Shown: positions 27,122-35,568 of the stretch, piece after piece
Layout: each line of letters begins with the position of its first letter
Position numbering within the stretch: the first letter of the stretch is position 1
Assembly (NCBI RefSeq): GCF_007197575.1
Contig: NZ_CP041616.1
Span: forward strand, 1,054,001 to 1,118,000
Direction: 5' to 3'
Source: Ornithinimicrobium ciconiae
GTDB taxonomy: Bacteria; Actinomycetota; Actinomycetes; Actinomycetales; Dermatophilaceae
Length of the DNA stretch: 64,000 nucleotides
Translations under genes and position numbers: made by a program
The notes under the pieces: generated by a model
Databases searched by the model: none
The model's input: only the letters and a program-made list of their open reading frames with translations
What the model was told of the DNA's origin: nothing

Positions 27122-27535
27122 ATGACCAACGAGCTGACCACCGACGCCTCGGCACTGACCCGCACCGTCACGGTCGACCGGGCCCGCCTGGTCGACTATG
27201 CCCACGCCTCGGGTGACCAGAACCCGATCCACCAGGACGCGGAGTTCGCGCGCTCCGTCGGACTGCAGGACGTCATCGCCCACGGGATGTGGACGATGGG
27301 CGCCGCCCTCGACGTCGTGACCGCGTATGTCGGCGGCGACCCCGGCCGCGTGCTGTCCTGCCAGACCCGCTTCACCGGCATGGTCGTCGTGCCCGAGGGT
27401 GAGACCGTCGAGGTGCTCGTCGAGGGTGTCGTGACGAAGACCGACGAGGCCGCCGGCACCCAGACCATCGAGCTCACGGCGACCTGTGGTGGTGACAAGG
27501 TCCTCGGCCGCTGCCAGGCGGTCGTGCGCGCATGA
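27122..27535 (+). CDS. hadB: (3R)-hydroxyacyl dehydratase subunit B-like (MaoC)
   Basis: 137 aa hotdog hydratase with the complete catalytic motif ASGDQNPIHQD (Asp32, His37) and the downstream VIAHGMWTMG strand-helix. It should be the catalytic partner of the preceding HadA-like subunit. Its stop overlaps the murB ATG (ATGA), coupling lipid and cell-wall genes. Substrate chain length cannot be read from sequence. Confidence 0.9.
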   Translation: MTNELTTDASALTRTVTVDRARLVDYAHASGDQNPIHQDAEFARSVGLQDVIAHGMWTMGAALDVVTAYVGGDPGRVLSCQTRFTGMVVVPEGETVEVLVEGVVTKTDEAAGTQTIELTATCGGDKVLGRCQAVVRA

Positions 27536-28710
27536 CGTCTGCCCCCGGCCGACCGACGGGCGGCTCCGACACGCACGACGCCCAGGTGAGGAGCCTGCCG
27601 ACGGGCGCCCCGGCATACGAGACCCTGGCGGAGCTGACCACGATGCGGGTCGGGGGACCGCCGCACCGGTTCGTGGCCGCGACCACCGAGACCGAGCTGA
27701 TCGAGGCGGTGCGGGAGGCCGACGAGGCGGGGGAGCCGCTGCTGGTCGTCGGGGGCGGGTCCAACCTGCTGGTCGCCGACGCGGGGTTCGCCGGGACGGT
27801 CGTGCTAGTGCGCACCACGGGGATCGAGGTGCCCGACGCCTCGGCCTGCGGTGGCGTGACCGCGACCGTGGCCGCCGGGGAGACCTGGGACGACGTCGTC
27901 GCGCACGCCTGTGAGCAGGGCTGGTCGGGCATCGAGGCGCTGTCCGGCATCCCCGGAGCCACCGGGGCGACGCCCGTGCAAAATGTCGGCGCCTATGGCC
28001 AGGAGGTCGCCCAGACTATCGCCTCCGTCCGGGTGTGGGACAGGACAGAGCAGCGGGTCCGCACGATGTTCGCCGCTGACCTGGCCTTCTCCTACCGCCA
28101 CTCGGTGCTCAAGGACTCCATGGTGGGACCGCAGGCACCCGCCGGTGCCGTGACGCCGCGCCACATCGTGCTGTCGGTGACCTTCTCGCTGCGCCCCACC
28201 GAGCTGAGCCAGCCGGTGGGTTATGCCGCGCTCGCCGACGGTCTGGGGGTCGAGCTGGGGGCGCGCGTGCCGTTGGGTGAGGCGCGTGAGGCGGTCCTGG
28301 CGCAGCGCCGCAACCGCGGCATGGTCCTCGACCCCGCCGACCACGACACCTGGTCGTGCGGCTCCTTCTTCACCAACCCGATCCTGCCCGCGGGGGAGTA
28401 TGCCGAGCTCGTCACCTGCGCGGCCGCCCACCTGGGGCCGGACGGACCGGTCCCGCCCCGGTTCCCGGCGGCTGAGGGCACCGTGAAGACGTCGGCGGCG
28501 TGGCTCATCGACAAGGCCGGCTTCAGCAAGGGCCACCGGATGCCCGGCCCGGCGGCGCTGTCGACCAAGCACACGCTGGCGCTGACCAACCGGGGCTCGG
28601 CCCGCGCCGAGGACGTGCTGGACCTGGCCCGCGAGGTGCGCGACGGCGTGCGAGAGGTCTTTGGCGTGACCCTGGTCAACGAGCCGGTGCTGGTGGGCCT
28701 GGAGCTGTAG
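27532..28710 (+). CDS. murB: UDP-N-acetylenolpyruvoylglucosamine reductase
   Basis: 392 aa FAD enzyme making UDP-N-acetylmuramate, the second committed step of peptidoglycan synthesis. FAD-binding features are LLVVGGGSNLLVAD and the GIPGATGATPVQNVGAYGQE loop. The substrate-side catalytic serine is in WSCGSFFTNPI, and the C-terminal ILxxGLEL-like end carries the conserved glutamate (NEPVLVGLEL). It is somewhat longer than enteric MurB, as in other actinobacteria. ATG overlaps hadB. Confidence 0.95.
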   Translation: MTSAPGRPTGGSDTHDAQVRSLPTGAPAYETLAELTTMRVGGPPHRFVAATTETELIEAVREADEAGEPLLVVGGGSNLLVADAGFAGTVVLVRTTGIEVPDASACGGVTATVAAGETWDDVVAHACEQGWSGIEALSGIPGATGATPVQNVGAYGQEVAQTIASVRVWDRTEQRVRTMFAADLAFSYRHSVLKDSMVGPQAPAGAVTPRHIVLSVTFSLRPTELSQPVGYAALADGLGVELGARVPLGEAREAVLAQRRNRGMVLDPADHDTWSCGSFFTNPILPAGEYAELVTCAAAHLGPDGPVPPRFPAAEGTVKTSAAWLIDKAGFSKGHRMPGPAALSTKHTLALTNRGSARAEDVLDLAREVRDGVREVFGVTLVNEPVLVGLEL

Positions 28711-28725
28711 GCCCCACGCCGCACC

Positions 28726-29253
28726 TCACGATCGCCCGGGCGCGTCCTGGTGCGGCCAGGCGTGGGCGAGCGCCTCGCGCTCCCTGACGACCCGTCCCCG
28801 CACGATCCGACGGGCGGACCAGCCCAGGGTGGGGATGGCCAGGAGGGTGGGGATGGCCAGGACGAGCCACAGCCACGGATCGCGCAGGTTCGAGGAGTAC
28901 CAGTCCAGCAGCGTCACGGCCAGGCCCGCCAGCGAGGGGTCCAGGAGCGCCGTCGCGATCGTGGTGGTCCACACGGCCCGGCGCTCGTCGCGCTGGCGGC
29001 CGACCGCGACGCTGAGCAGGATGCCGAGTGCCAGGCCGCAGACGAAGCCGGGGATGAAGCCCAACTGGCTGCCGTAGAAGGCCATGAAAAACAGTCCCAG
29101 GAGCAGACCGCCGAGCTGCTCGAAGAAGCCCGCGTTGCTCGGTCCCGCCCCGGTGAACACCAGGACCCACCCGATCAGGGTGCCGGTCGCCATACCGACG
29201 ACAGACCCCCAACCGGTGCCGGCGGCGATCCAGCGCCACTCGAATCCGTTCAC
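28726..29253 (-). CDS. Four-helix membrane protein of unknown function
   Basis: 175 aa, not assigned to a named family. Hydrophobic segments are near residues 8-30 (GTGWGSVVGMATGTLIGWVLVF), 40-62 (LGGLLLGLFFMAFYGSQLGFIPG), 65-78, 88-112 and 120-140; the C-terminus is basic and charged. GTG 29253 is taken as the start because it opens directly onto the first helix. It is convergent with murB and followed upstream by the adenosine-deaminase-like gene on the same strand, but 70 nt apart. Confidence 0.7.
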   Translation of the reverse strand: MNGFEWRWIAAGTGWGSVVGMATGTLIGWVLVFTGAGPSNAGFFEQLGGLLLGLFFMAFYGSQLGFIPGFVCGLALGILLSVAVGRQRDERRAVWTTTIATALLDPSLAGLAVTLLDWYSSNLRDPWLWLVLAIPTLLAIPTLGWSARRIVRGRVVREREALAHAWPHQDAPGRS

Positions 29254-29323
29254 GGGACTCCTTGCGTGATGTCCGGGACGCCGCGGGGGTGCCGTCGGCT
29301 GTTTCGACGTGCGAAGCGGGGGG

Positions 29324-30358
29324 TCATGGGCTGGAGGTCGCGGCGAGCCAGGAGTCCACCCCAGCCAGCAGCTCAGTGCGCAAGCCCTCCGGAGCCCGGC
29401 TGCCACGGATCGAGCCGCGCGCGAGCTCGGCCAGCTGCTCATCGGCCAGGCCGTGGTCGCGGCGCGCCGACTCATACTGCGCCAGCAACCGGGACCCGAA
29501 CAGCAGCGGGTCGTCAGCCCCCAGAGCGATGCTGGCCCCCGCCTCCAACAGTTGTCGCAGCGGCACCTGGGACAGCTCGTCATAGACGCCGAGGGCCACA
29601 TTGCTGGCCGGGCACACCTCGAGCGTCACCCCTCGACGCACCAGCGCGGCCAGCAGGGCGGGATCCTCGGCCGCCCGCACGCCGTGCCCCAGCCGGTCCG
29701 GAGCGAGATGGTCCAGCGCGTCCTGCACGTGGGAGGGACCCAGCAGCTCACCGGCGTGCGGCACACTCGCCAGACCGGCCCGGGCCGCGATCTGGAAGGC
29801 CCGCTCGAACTGCGCGGTGTCCCCGCGCCGCTCGTCGTTGGACAGGCCGAAGGCGACGACGGTGCCGGGGCCGTCGCCGGCATACTGTCCCGCCAGCCGA
29901 GCCAGGGTCCGCGCGTCCAGCGGGTGGCGGATGCGGCTGGCGGCCACGATCACACCCACCTGCGTGCCGGTCGCCGCAGTGGCCACGGCGGCCTCGTCCA
30001 GCACGATCTCGATCGCCGGGGTAATGCCACCCACAAATGGGGCGTATGACGTGGGGTCAACCTGGATCTCCAGCCACCGGGACCCCTCGGACGCGTCGTC
30101 CTCGGCGGCCTCGCGCACGATCCGCCGCATGTCTGCCTCGTCCCGCACGCAAGCACGCGCGGTGTCATAGAGGCGCTGGAAGCGGAACCAGCCGCGCTCG
30201 TCGGTGGCCCGCAGCGTGGGCGGCCAGTCCTGCAGCAGCGCGGCCGGCAGCCGCAACCCGTGCTTGTCGGCCAGCTCGCGCAGGGTGGCGATGCGCAGGG
30301 ATCCGGTGAAGTGCAGGTGCAGGTGCGCCTTGGGCAGCGCCGCGAGTGAGCGGGTCAT
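29324..30358 (-). CDS. Adenosine deaminase family protein
   Basis: 344 aa TIM-barrel metal hydrolase that should deaminate adenosine or a related purine nucleoside. Zinc ligands are in HLHLHFTGS (residues 12-16), VPHAGE, the RLGHG histidine and LGADDPLLFG; CPASN is also kept. The first motif has FTG where classical enzymes have L-D-G, and GADDP replaces TDDP. This variant occurs in actinobacterial paralogues with uncertain substrate. ATG 30358. It is divergent from the patatin gene. Confidence 0.85.
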   Translation of the reverse strand: MTRSLAALPKAHLHLHFTGSLRIATLRELADKHGLRLPAALLQDWPPTLRATDERGWFRFQRLYDTARACVRDEADMRRIVREAAEDDASEGSRWLEIQVDPTSYAPFVGGITPAIEIVLDEAAVATAATGTQVGVIVAASRIRHPLDARTLARLAGQYAGDGPGTVVAFGLSNDERRGDTAQFERAFQIAARAGLASVPHAGELLGPSHVQDALDHLAPDRLGHGVRAAEDPALLAALVRRGVTLEVCPASNVALGVYDELSQVPLRQLLEAGASIALGADDPLLFGSRLLAQYESARRDHGLADEQLAELARGSIRGSRAPEGLRTELLAGVDSWLAATSSP

Positions 30359-30405
30359 GGTCCCCCAGTTCTACCTCATCGGTGCGGCGCTGAGGGGAGG
30401 CGGGG

Positions 30406-31296
30406 ATGGCACACAATGGGGGCATGTTTGACGCAAGGCGCGGCAGCCCGGAAGTGCCCAGAGTGACGTCGGAGGACGTCCGTCCCGAGCCGGTGCTCGG
30501 CCTCGCTCTGGGCGGCGGGGGAGCCCGGGGTCTGTGCCACATCGGGGTGATGCGGGTGCTGGAGGAGTTCGGGATCCGCCCGGATGTCGTCTCGGGCACG
30601 AGCATGGGCGGGCTGATCGGAGCCTTCATCGCCGCGGGCTACAACGCCGACCAGATGACCGACATCGCCACCGATCTGCGGTGGAGCAAACTGATCGACT
30701 GGAGTCCGATCTCGGGGCGCCTGGTCAACACCAAGGGGTTCGAGCGCTGGCTGGCTGAGCTGCTCCCGGCGACCTTCGAGGAGCTCGAGCTGCCGCTGGT
30801 GCTCACCGCGACCGATCTCAACGACGGTCGCATCCACTACAGCCAGCACGGGGATCTGATCACCGCGCTGCGGGCCACCACCGCCTATCCCGGCGCGCTC
30901 GAGCCGGTGGCGTTGGGGCGGGCCCGGCTCGTCGACGGCGGCCTGCTCAACCAGATCCCGGTCGACGGAGCCCTCTTCCTCGGAGCCCACAAGGTGCTGG
31001 CCGTCAATGCGACACCACTGGCCCGCGTCGACCACCCACAGGACGATGCTGGGGCACCGCGTCGCCGGATCCGGATGACCGCTATCCGTGAGCTGATGCG
31101 GGCCGTCGACGTCATGCAGGCCCAGCTGACCATGGCGCGGATCTCGTTCTACAAGCCCGACGTGCTGCTCGACCCCTTGATGGAGGGTTTGGAGATCGCC
31201 GAGTTCCACAAGGCGAAGCAGGCCATCGAGGCAGGGGAGGCTGCTGCGCGCGAGCACCGTGCCGACCTGCTGAGCCTGCTCCCGGAGGTCAGCTAG
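30406..31296 (+). CDS. Patatin-like phospholipase (RssA/NTE family)
   Basis: 296 aa serine hydrolase with the patatin dyad. The oxyanion hole GGGGARG is at residues 36-42, the nucleophile Ser66 in GTSMGG and the aspartate Asp177 in DGGLL. It has no signal peptide, so it is presumably cytoplasmic or membrane-associated and acts on phospholipids or acyl esters. ATG 30406 has a strong GGGGAGG ribosome site. ATG 30424 (six residues shorter) would instead fit a leaderless transcript with CACAAT six bases before it. Confidence 0.9.
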   Translation: MAHNGGMFDARRGSPEVPRVTSEDVRPEPVLGLALGGGGARGLCHIGVMRVLEEFGIRPDVVSGTSMGGLIGAFIAAGYNADQMTDIATDLRWSKLIDWSPISGRLVNTKGFERWLAELLPATFEELELPLVLTATDLNDGRIHYSQHGDLITALRATTAYPGALEPVALGRARLVDGGLLNQIPVDGALFLGAHKVLAVNATPLARVDHPQDDAGAPRRRIRMTAIRELMRAVDVMQAQLTMARISFYKPDVLLDPLMEGLEIAEFHKAKQAIEAGEAAAREHRADLLSLLPEVS

Positions 31297-31379
31297 CACC
31301 CTGCCCGGATTCCGCCACCACATCCGCCCCCAGCTCATCCGCCACCCACCTCATCCCCCACCCCCGAGGAAGATGCTCG

Positions 31380-31727
31380 ATGACCACGACACTGGACGAC
31401 CTGGGCGCGCTCACAGCCGGGGGGCTGATCGTCTCCTGCCAGGCCTATCCGGGCGAGCCGATGCGCACCCCAGACACCATGTCGCGGGTCGCCTCGGCCG
31501 TCGTTAAGGAAGGTGCGGTCGCGATGCGGCTGCAGGGTCTCGAAGACCTGCGCACCGTGGTCGGAGCCGTCGACGTCCCGGCCATCGACGCCACTCTTTG
31601 CACGCGTGCCGACGGCAGCTCCGTCGCGGACCGGGTGCTGGAGGCCGCGGTCTGCGCGGTCTGCGCCGGCACCGCTATCACCCACCCGACCTCCCTGACC
31701 CGTTGGTTCGTGGAGGAGACGCGCTGA
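31380..31727 (+). pseudogene. nanE: Internally deleted N-acylglucosamine-6-phosphate 2-epimerase (nanE remnant)
   Basis: 115 aa open frame with a clear NanE beginning (GGLIVSCQAYPGEPM...MSRVASAVVKEGAVAMRLQGLEDL) and a clear NanE end (GTAITHPTSLTRWFVEE). Normal NanE is about 230 residues. After VDVPA the sequence jumps to IDATL, losing ~35 residues with the catalytic lysine strand; after VADRV it jumps again to the last barrel strand, losing ~90 residues. Both joins keep the frame. It cannot form a complete TIM barrel and is probably inactive. The stop overlaps the nagB ATG (TGATG), and GAGGAAG precedes its own ATG, so it may survive as a translational leader for nagB. Confidence 0.75.
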
Positions 31728-32512
31728 TGGAGGTCGTGATCCTCCCCGACGAGGACCGGGTTGGCCTGGCCGGAGCCGAGGCGATCGCCCAGCACGTGGC
31801 CCGCAGACCCGACGCCGTCCTGGGGCTGGCCACCGGCTCCAGCCCGCTGCGGGTCTATCGCGAGCTGGGCCAGCAGGTGACCCGCGGCGAGCTGAGCCTG
31901 GCCCAGTGCCGGGCCTTCCTGCTCGATGAGTATGTCGGACTGGCTGCCGACCACCCCGAGGGCTATCGCGCGGTGATCGAGCGGGAATTCGTGCAGCTGG
32001 TCGACATCGATCCGGCCAACGTGCGCGGCCCCGACGGGTTGGCCCACGACCTGTCGGCGGCCTGCCTCGCCTATGAGCAGGCGATCGCGGACGCCGGTGG
32101 GGTGGATGTCCAACTGCTGGGTGTCGGCAGCGACGGGCACATCGCCTTCAACGAGCCCGGCTCCTCACTGGCCTCCCGCACCCGGATCAAGACGCTGACC
32201 GCCCTCACCCGACAGGACAACGCACGCTTCTTCGGAGGTGAGGTCGAGGCGGTGCCCGCCCACTGCCTGACGCAAGGGGTCGGCACGATCCTGCAGGCCC
32301 GGCACCTGGTGCTGGTCGCCCTCGGGGAGGGCAAGGCACACGCCGTCCAGCAACTCGTGGAGGGACCGGTCAGTGCTGTGTGCCCCGCCTCGGTCCTCCA
32401 GCTGCACCCGCACGTCACGGTCCTGCTGGACGAGGCCGCCGCCTCCAGGCTGGAGCTGCGGGACTATTACCGTGAGACCTTCAGCGGCAAACCGGCCTGG
32501 CAGGGGTTCTGA
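31727..32512 (+). CDS. nagB: Glucosamine-6-phosphate deaminase
   Basis: 261 aa. It converts glucosamine-6-phosphate to fructose-6-phosphate and ammonia in amino-sugar catabolism. The phosphate loop LATGSSPLRVY and the catalytic residues Asp67 (LLDEYVGL), Asp136, His138 and Glu143 (GSDGHIAFNEPGSS) are intact. ATG 31727 overlaps the stop of the shortened nanE. nagA follows after 15 nt, giving the two steps from N-acetylglucosamine-6-phosphate to glycolysis. Confidence 0.94.
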   Translation: MEVVILPDEDRVGLAGAEAIAQHVARRPDAVLGLATGSSPLRVYRELGQQVTRGELSLAQCRAFLLDEYVGLAADHPEGYRAVIEREFVQLVDIDPANVRGPDGLAHDLSAACLAYEQAIADAGGVDVQLLGVGSDGHIAFNEPGSSLASRTRIKTLTALTRQDNARFFGGEVEAVPAHCLTQGVGTILQARHLVLVALGEGKAHAVQQLVEGPVSAVCPASVLQLHPHVTVLLDEAAASRLELRDYYRETFSGKPAWQGF

Positions 32513-32527
32513 GTGGAGAGGTGCTGA

Positions 32528-33679
32528 GTGGAGCAGGTGCACGTCGTCCGCGCCGACCGGGTGCTCACGCCCGAGCGTGAGACGCGCGACGCCTGGGTCG
32601 CCGTCCGTGGCGCGCAGATCGTGGAGGTCGGCGAGGGTCGTCCGCCCGCCGGAGCCGCCCCGCCGGGAGGACGGCAGCACGCGGTGCTGATCCCGGGGCT
32701 GGTGGACGTGCACAACCACGGCGGGGGAGGTGCTGCCTTCACCGAGGGGGCTGAGGCCGCGCGCGCGGCCCGCGCCGCGCACCTGCGAGAGGGCACGACC
32801 ACGCTCGTCGCCAGCCTGGTGACTGACACCCAGGAGGCGCTCCTCGAGCAGGTGTGCTCGCTGTTGCCCCTGGTGCGCGCGGGTGAGCTTGCCGGCATAC
32901 ACCTGGAGGGACCGTGGCTGGCGCCGCAGTGGTGCGGTGCCCACCCGGTCGCCCTCCTGACAGACCCCGACCCGGCCGACGTCGCCGCGCTCGCCGACGC
33001 GGCCGGAGACGCCCTGGTGATGGTGACGCTTGCCCCGGAGCGACCGGGAGCGCTGGCCGCCACCCGGCTGCTGCGCGATCGTGGCGTGCGGGTCGCGGTC
33101 GGGCACACCGATGCGACCTATGACCAGACCCGTGCCGCGCTCGAGGCCGGGGCGACGGTGGCCACACACCTCTACAACGCGGCCCGGCCGCCGCACCACC
33201 GCGAGCCCGGTCCGTCCGTCGCGCTGCTCGAGGACCCGGCGGTCTTTGTCGAGTCGATCGTCGACGGGGCCCATCTGCACCCAGCCGTCGTGCGGGCTAC
33301 GGCGCGGGCCGCCGGGCAGCGGTGGATGCTGGTCACCGACGCCATGGCGGCCGCGCTGCTGGGTGACGGCACCTATCAGCTGGGCACCCTCGCCGTGGAC
33401 GTCGTCGACGGAGTGGCCCGTCTGCAGGACGGGACCGGCCTGGCGGGCAGCACCCTGAGCCTCGCCCAGGCAGTGCGCACCGCGGTCGGCTGCGGTGTGC
33501 CGCTGCTCGACGCTGTGCGTGCCGCGACCGCCACCCCCGCGGCCGCGATGGGGTGGAGCGACCTGGGACGCCTTGCGCCAGGTGCCCGCGCCGACCTGGT
33601 CGCGCTCGACGAGGACCTGCGGGTGCACGAGGTGATGCGGGCCGGGCAGTGGATGGACCGTGCCCCCGCGCCGAGGTGA
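32528..33679 (+). CDS. nagA: N-acetylglucosamine-6-phosphate deacetylase
   Basis: 383 aa amidohydrolase-fold enzyme releasing acetate from N-acetylglucosamine-6-phosphate ahead of NagB. Visible motifs are PGLVDVHNHGGGGAAF, the metal-binding glutamate in IHLEGPWLA, VGHTDATYD, HLYNAARPP and the catalytic aspartate in LVTDAMAA. GTG 32528 follows AGAGG. It forms an operon with nagB. No GntR-type regulator or PTS gene is adjacent in the window. Confidence 0.93.
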   Translation: MEQVHVVRADRVLTPERETRDAWVAVRGAQIVEVGEGRPPAGAAPPGGRQHAVLIPGLVDVHNHGGGGAAFTEGAEAARAARAAHLREGTTTLVASLVTDTQEALLEQVCSLLPLVRAGELAGIHLEGPWLAPQWCGAHPVALLTDPDPADVAALADAAGDALVMVTLAPERPGALAATRLLRDRGVRVAVGHTDATYDQTRAALEAGATVATHLYNAARPPHHREPGPSVALLEDPAVFVESIVDGAHLHPAVVRATARAAGQRWMLVTDAMAAALLGDGTYQLGTLAVDVVDGVARLQDGTGLAGSTLSLAQAVRTAVGCGVPLLDAVRAATATPAAAMGWSDLGRLAPGARADLVALDEDLRVHEVMRAGQWMDRAPAPR

Positions 33680-33743
33680 GGCACGTCACAGCACGACCCC
33701 ACCCCGGCCGAGCAGAATGAGCCACGGTGTCGGCGCGACCAGT

Positions 33744-33749
33744 TAGATT
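33744..33749 (+). promoter_or_regulatory. Putative -10 box of a leaderless ABC-operon transcript
   Basis: TAGATT lies six bases before the GTG start at 33756, and there is no Shine-Dalgarno sequence. It is the likely promoter for the four-gene ABC operon. Confidence 0.5.
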
Positions 33750-33755
33750 GTTCCC

Positions 33756-34685
33756 GTGGGGATCATCGACACCCAGGGGCTGACGAAGCGCTACGGGCAG
33801 GTCACAGCGCTCGAGGGGCTGGACCTGACCATCGGCGAGGGCGTGACCGGCCTGGTCGGTGCCAACGGCGCCGGCAAGTCGACGCTGATCAAGATCCTGC
33901 TCGGACTCATAGACGCCACCCAGGGCACGGCGCAGGTGCTGGGGCACGACATCCGTGCCGAGGGCCAACAGATCCGCACGCTGGTGGGCTACATGCCCGA
34001 GCACGACTGCCTGCCGCCAGACGTGCGGGCCATCGACTTCGTGGTGCACATGGCCCGCATGTCCGGGCTGCCGCCGACCGCGGCACGGGAGCGGGCCGCC
34101 GACGTGCTGCGCCACGTCGGGCTCGCCGAGGAGCGTTACCGCCTGATGGGCGGCTACTCCACCGGCATGAAGCAGCGCGCCAAACTGGCGCAGGCCCTCG
34201 CGCACGATCCGAGACTGGTCTTCCTCGACGAGCCGACCAACGGCCTGGACCCCGCGGCACGGGACGACATGCTCGCGCTGGTCAGCAAGATCGGCGTTGA
34301 GTTTGGCATCTCGGTCCTGGTCACCTCCCACCTGCTCGGTGAGCTGGAGCGGGTCAGCGACCACGTGGTCGTCCTCGACGGGGGCCGGCTGCTGCGCTCC
34401 TCGGCGACGACCGAGTTCACCTCCGACACCGGGCTGCTGCTGGTGGAGGTGCTCGGTGAGAGTAATGCGCAGACAGCGATGGGGGAGCGTCTGGCCGCGC
34501 AGGGCATCGCCTGCCGCCCTCGCGGTCAGCTGATCGAGATCAATGCCCCGGGACGTGCCGACCTGCACGACCTGATCCGGGACACGGCGGTGGAGCTCGA
34601 CGTCGGGCTGGTCCGCCTCGCCGCGGACCACGGACACATTGAGGACGTCTTCCGGGAGGAGGCAGGTCATGGCCCAGCACTCTGA
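33756..34685 (+). CDS. ABC transporter ATP-binding protein (first of two)
   Basis: 309 aa ATPase. Walker A is GANGAGKST (residues ~34-42), the signature region YSTGMKQRAKLAQAL, Walker B LVFLDEPTNGLD and the H-loop SHLLGELE. It heads an operon of ATPase-permease-ATPase-permease with ATGA overlaps, the layout of ABC-2 type exporters. The cargo is unknown; such pairs export drugs, peptides or lipids. The C-terminal ~90 residues form an accessory domain. Confidence 0.9.
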   Translation: MGIIDTQGLTKRYGQVTALEGLDLTIGEGVTGLVGANGAGKSTLIKILLGLIDATQGTAQVLGHDIRAEGQQIRTLVGYMPEHDCLPPDVRAIDFVVHMARMSGLPPTAARERAADVLRHVGLAEERYRLMGGYSTGMKQRAKLAQALAHDPRLVFLDEPTNGLDPAARDDMLALVSKIGVEFGISVLVTSHLLGELERVSDHVVVLDGGRLLRSSATTEFTSDTGLLLVEVLGESNAQTAMGERLAAQGIACRPRGQLIEINAPGRADLHDLIRDTAVELDVGLVRLAADHGHIEDVFREEAGHGPAL

Positions 34686-35568
34686 GACGAACGGGGCCAG
34701 CGGTGTCATCCACGACATCGGCTATCGGCCCTACAGCGGCCCACGGCTGGGCACCGGCGCGGCCGCCCGGTCACTCTTTGTGACCGGCGTGCTCAACGCC
34801 TATGGCATCGGCCGGTCCGGCAAGGCCAAGGCACTGCCGATGACTCTGCTGGTCATGATGGTGATCCCCGCCGCGATCATGGTCGCGGTGATGGTCACCC
34901 TCGGCCTGACCGAGGGCTTCCTCGACTACGGGGCCTACCCGGTCAACATGATGCTGGTCATCGTCATCTTCGTGGCCGCGCAGGCGCCCGTGCTCTTCTC
35001 GCGCGACCTGCGGTCCGGGGCGATCTCGCTCTACCTCGCACGACCACTGAGCGCCCCGGCTTACGCCCTGGTCCGGTGGGCCTCGCTGTTCGTGGCCATC
35101 CTCATCTTCGTCGCCCTCCCCGTCATCGTGCTGTATGTCGGGGCGCTCACCGCCGAGGCCGACGTCGCCGAGCACACCGGCGACTTCCTCGCCGCGATGG
35201 TCGGCATCGTGCTGCTGTCGGCCGTGCTGGCCACCCTGTCCGGCCTGGTCGCCGCCCACACGCGCCGACGTGGACTCGCCGTGGGGGTCACCATCATCGC
35301 CTTGCTGGTCAGCACGGGCCTGGTGTCGGCGGTCCAGGCGATCACCGCTGCAGAGGGCAGCGAGACCGTCGGGCTGTTTGCCGGGCTAGTCTCCCCGTTC
35401 TCACTCGTCGACGGCGTGCAGGCCGAGCTGCTCGGTGGCCAGAGCTCCTTCCCCCTGCCGCCGGACACCACTGCCTGGGGGCTGCTCTATCTCCTGGCCG
35501 CCCTGGCGGTCATCGTGGTGGGACTGTGGCTGCTGGTGCGCTACTACCGGAAGCAGGCGGGCCGATGA
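34669..35568 (+). CDS. ABC-2 type transporter permease (first)
   Basis: 299 aa membrane protein with six hydrophobic segments. The N-terminal ~40 residues (VIHDIGYRPYSGPRLGTG) are cytoplasmic and typical of this ABC-2 permease subgroup. ATG 34669 has GGAGGAGG upstream and overlaps the end of the ATPase gene by 17 nt. It pairs with one or both ATPases of the operon. Confidence 0.88.
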   Translation: MAQHSETNGASGVIHDIGYRPYSGPRLGTGAAARSLFVTGVLNAYGIGRSGKAKALPMTLLVMMVIPAAIMVAVMVTLGLTEGFLDYGAYPVNMMLVIVIFVAAQAPVLFSRDLRSGAISLYLARPLSAPAYALVRWASLFVAILIFVALPVIVLYVGALTAEADVAEHTGDFLAAMVGIVLLSAVLATLSGLVAAHTRRRGLAVGVTIIALLVSTGLVSAVQAITAAEGSETVGLFAGLVSPFSLVDGVQAELLGGQSSFPLPPDTTAWGLLYLLAALAVIVVGLWLLVRYYRKQAGR

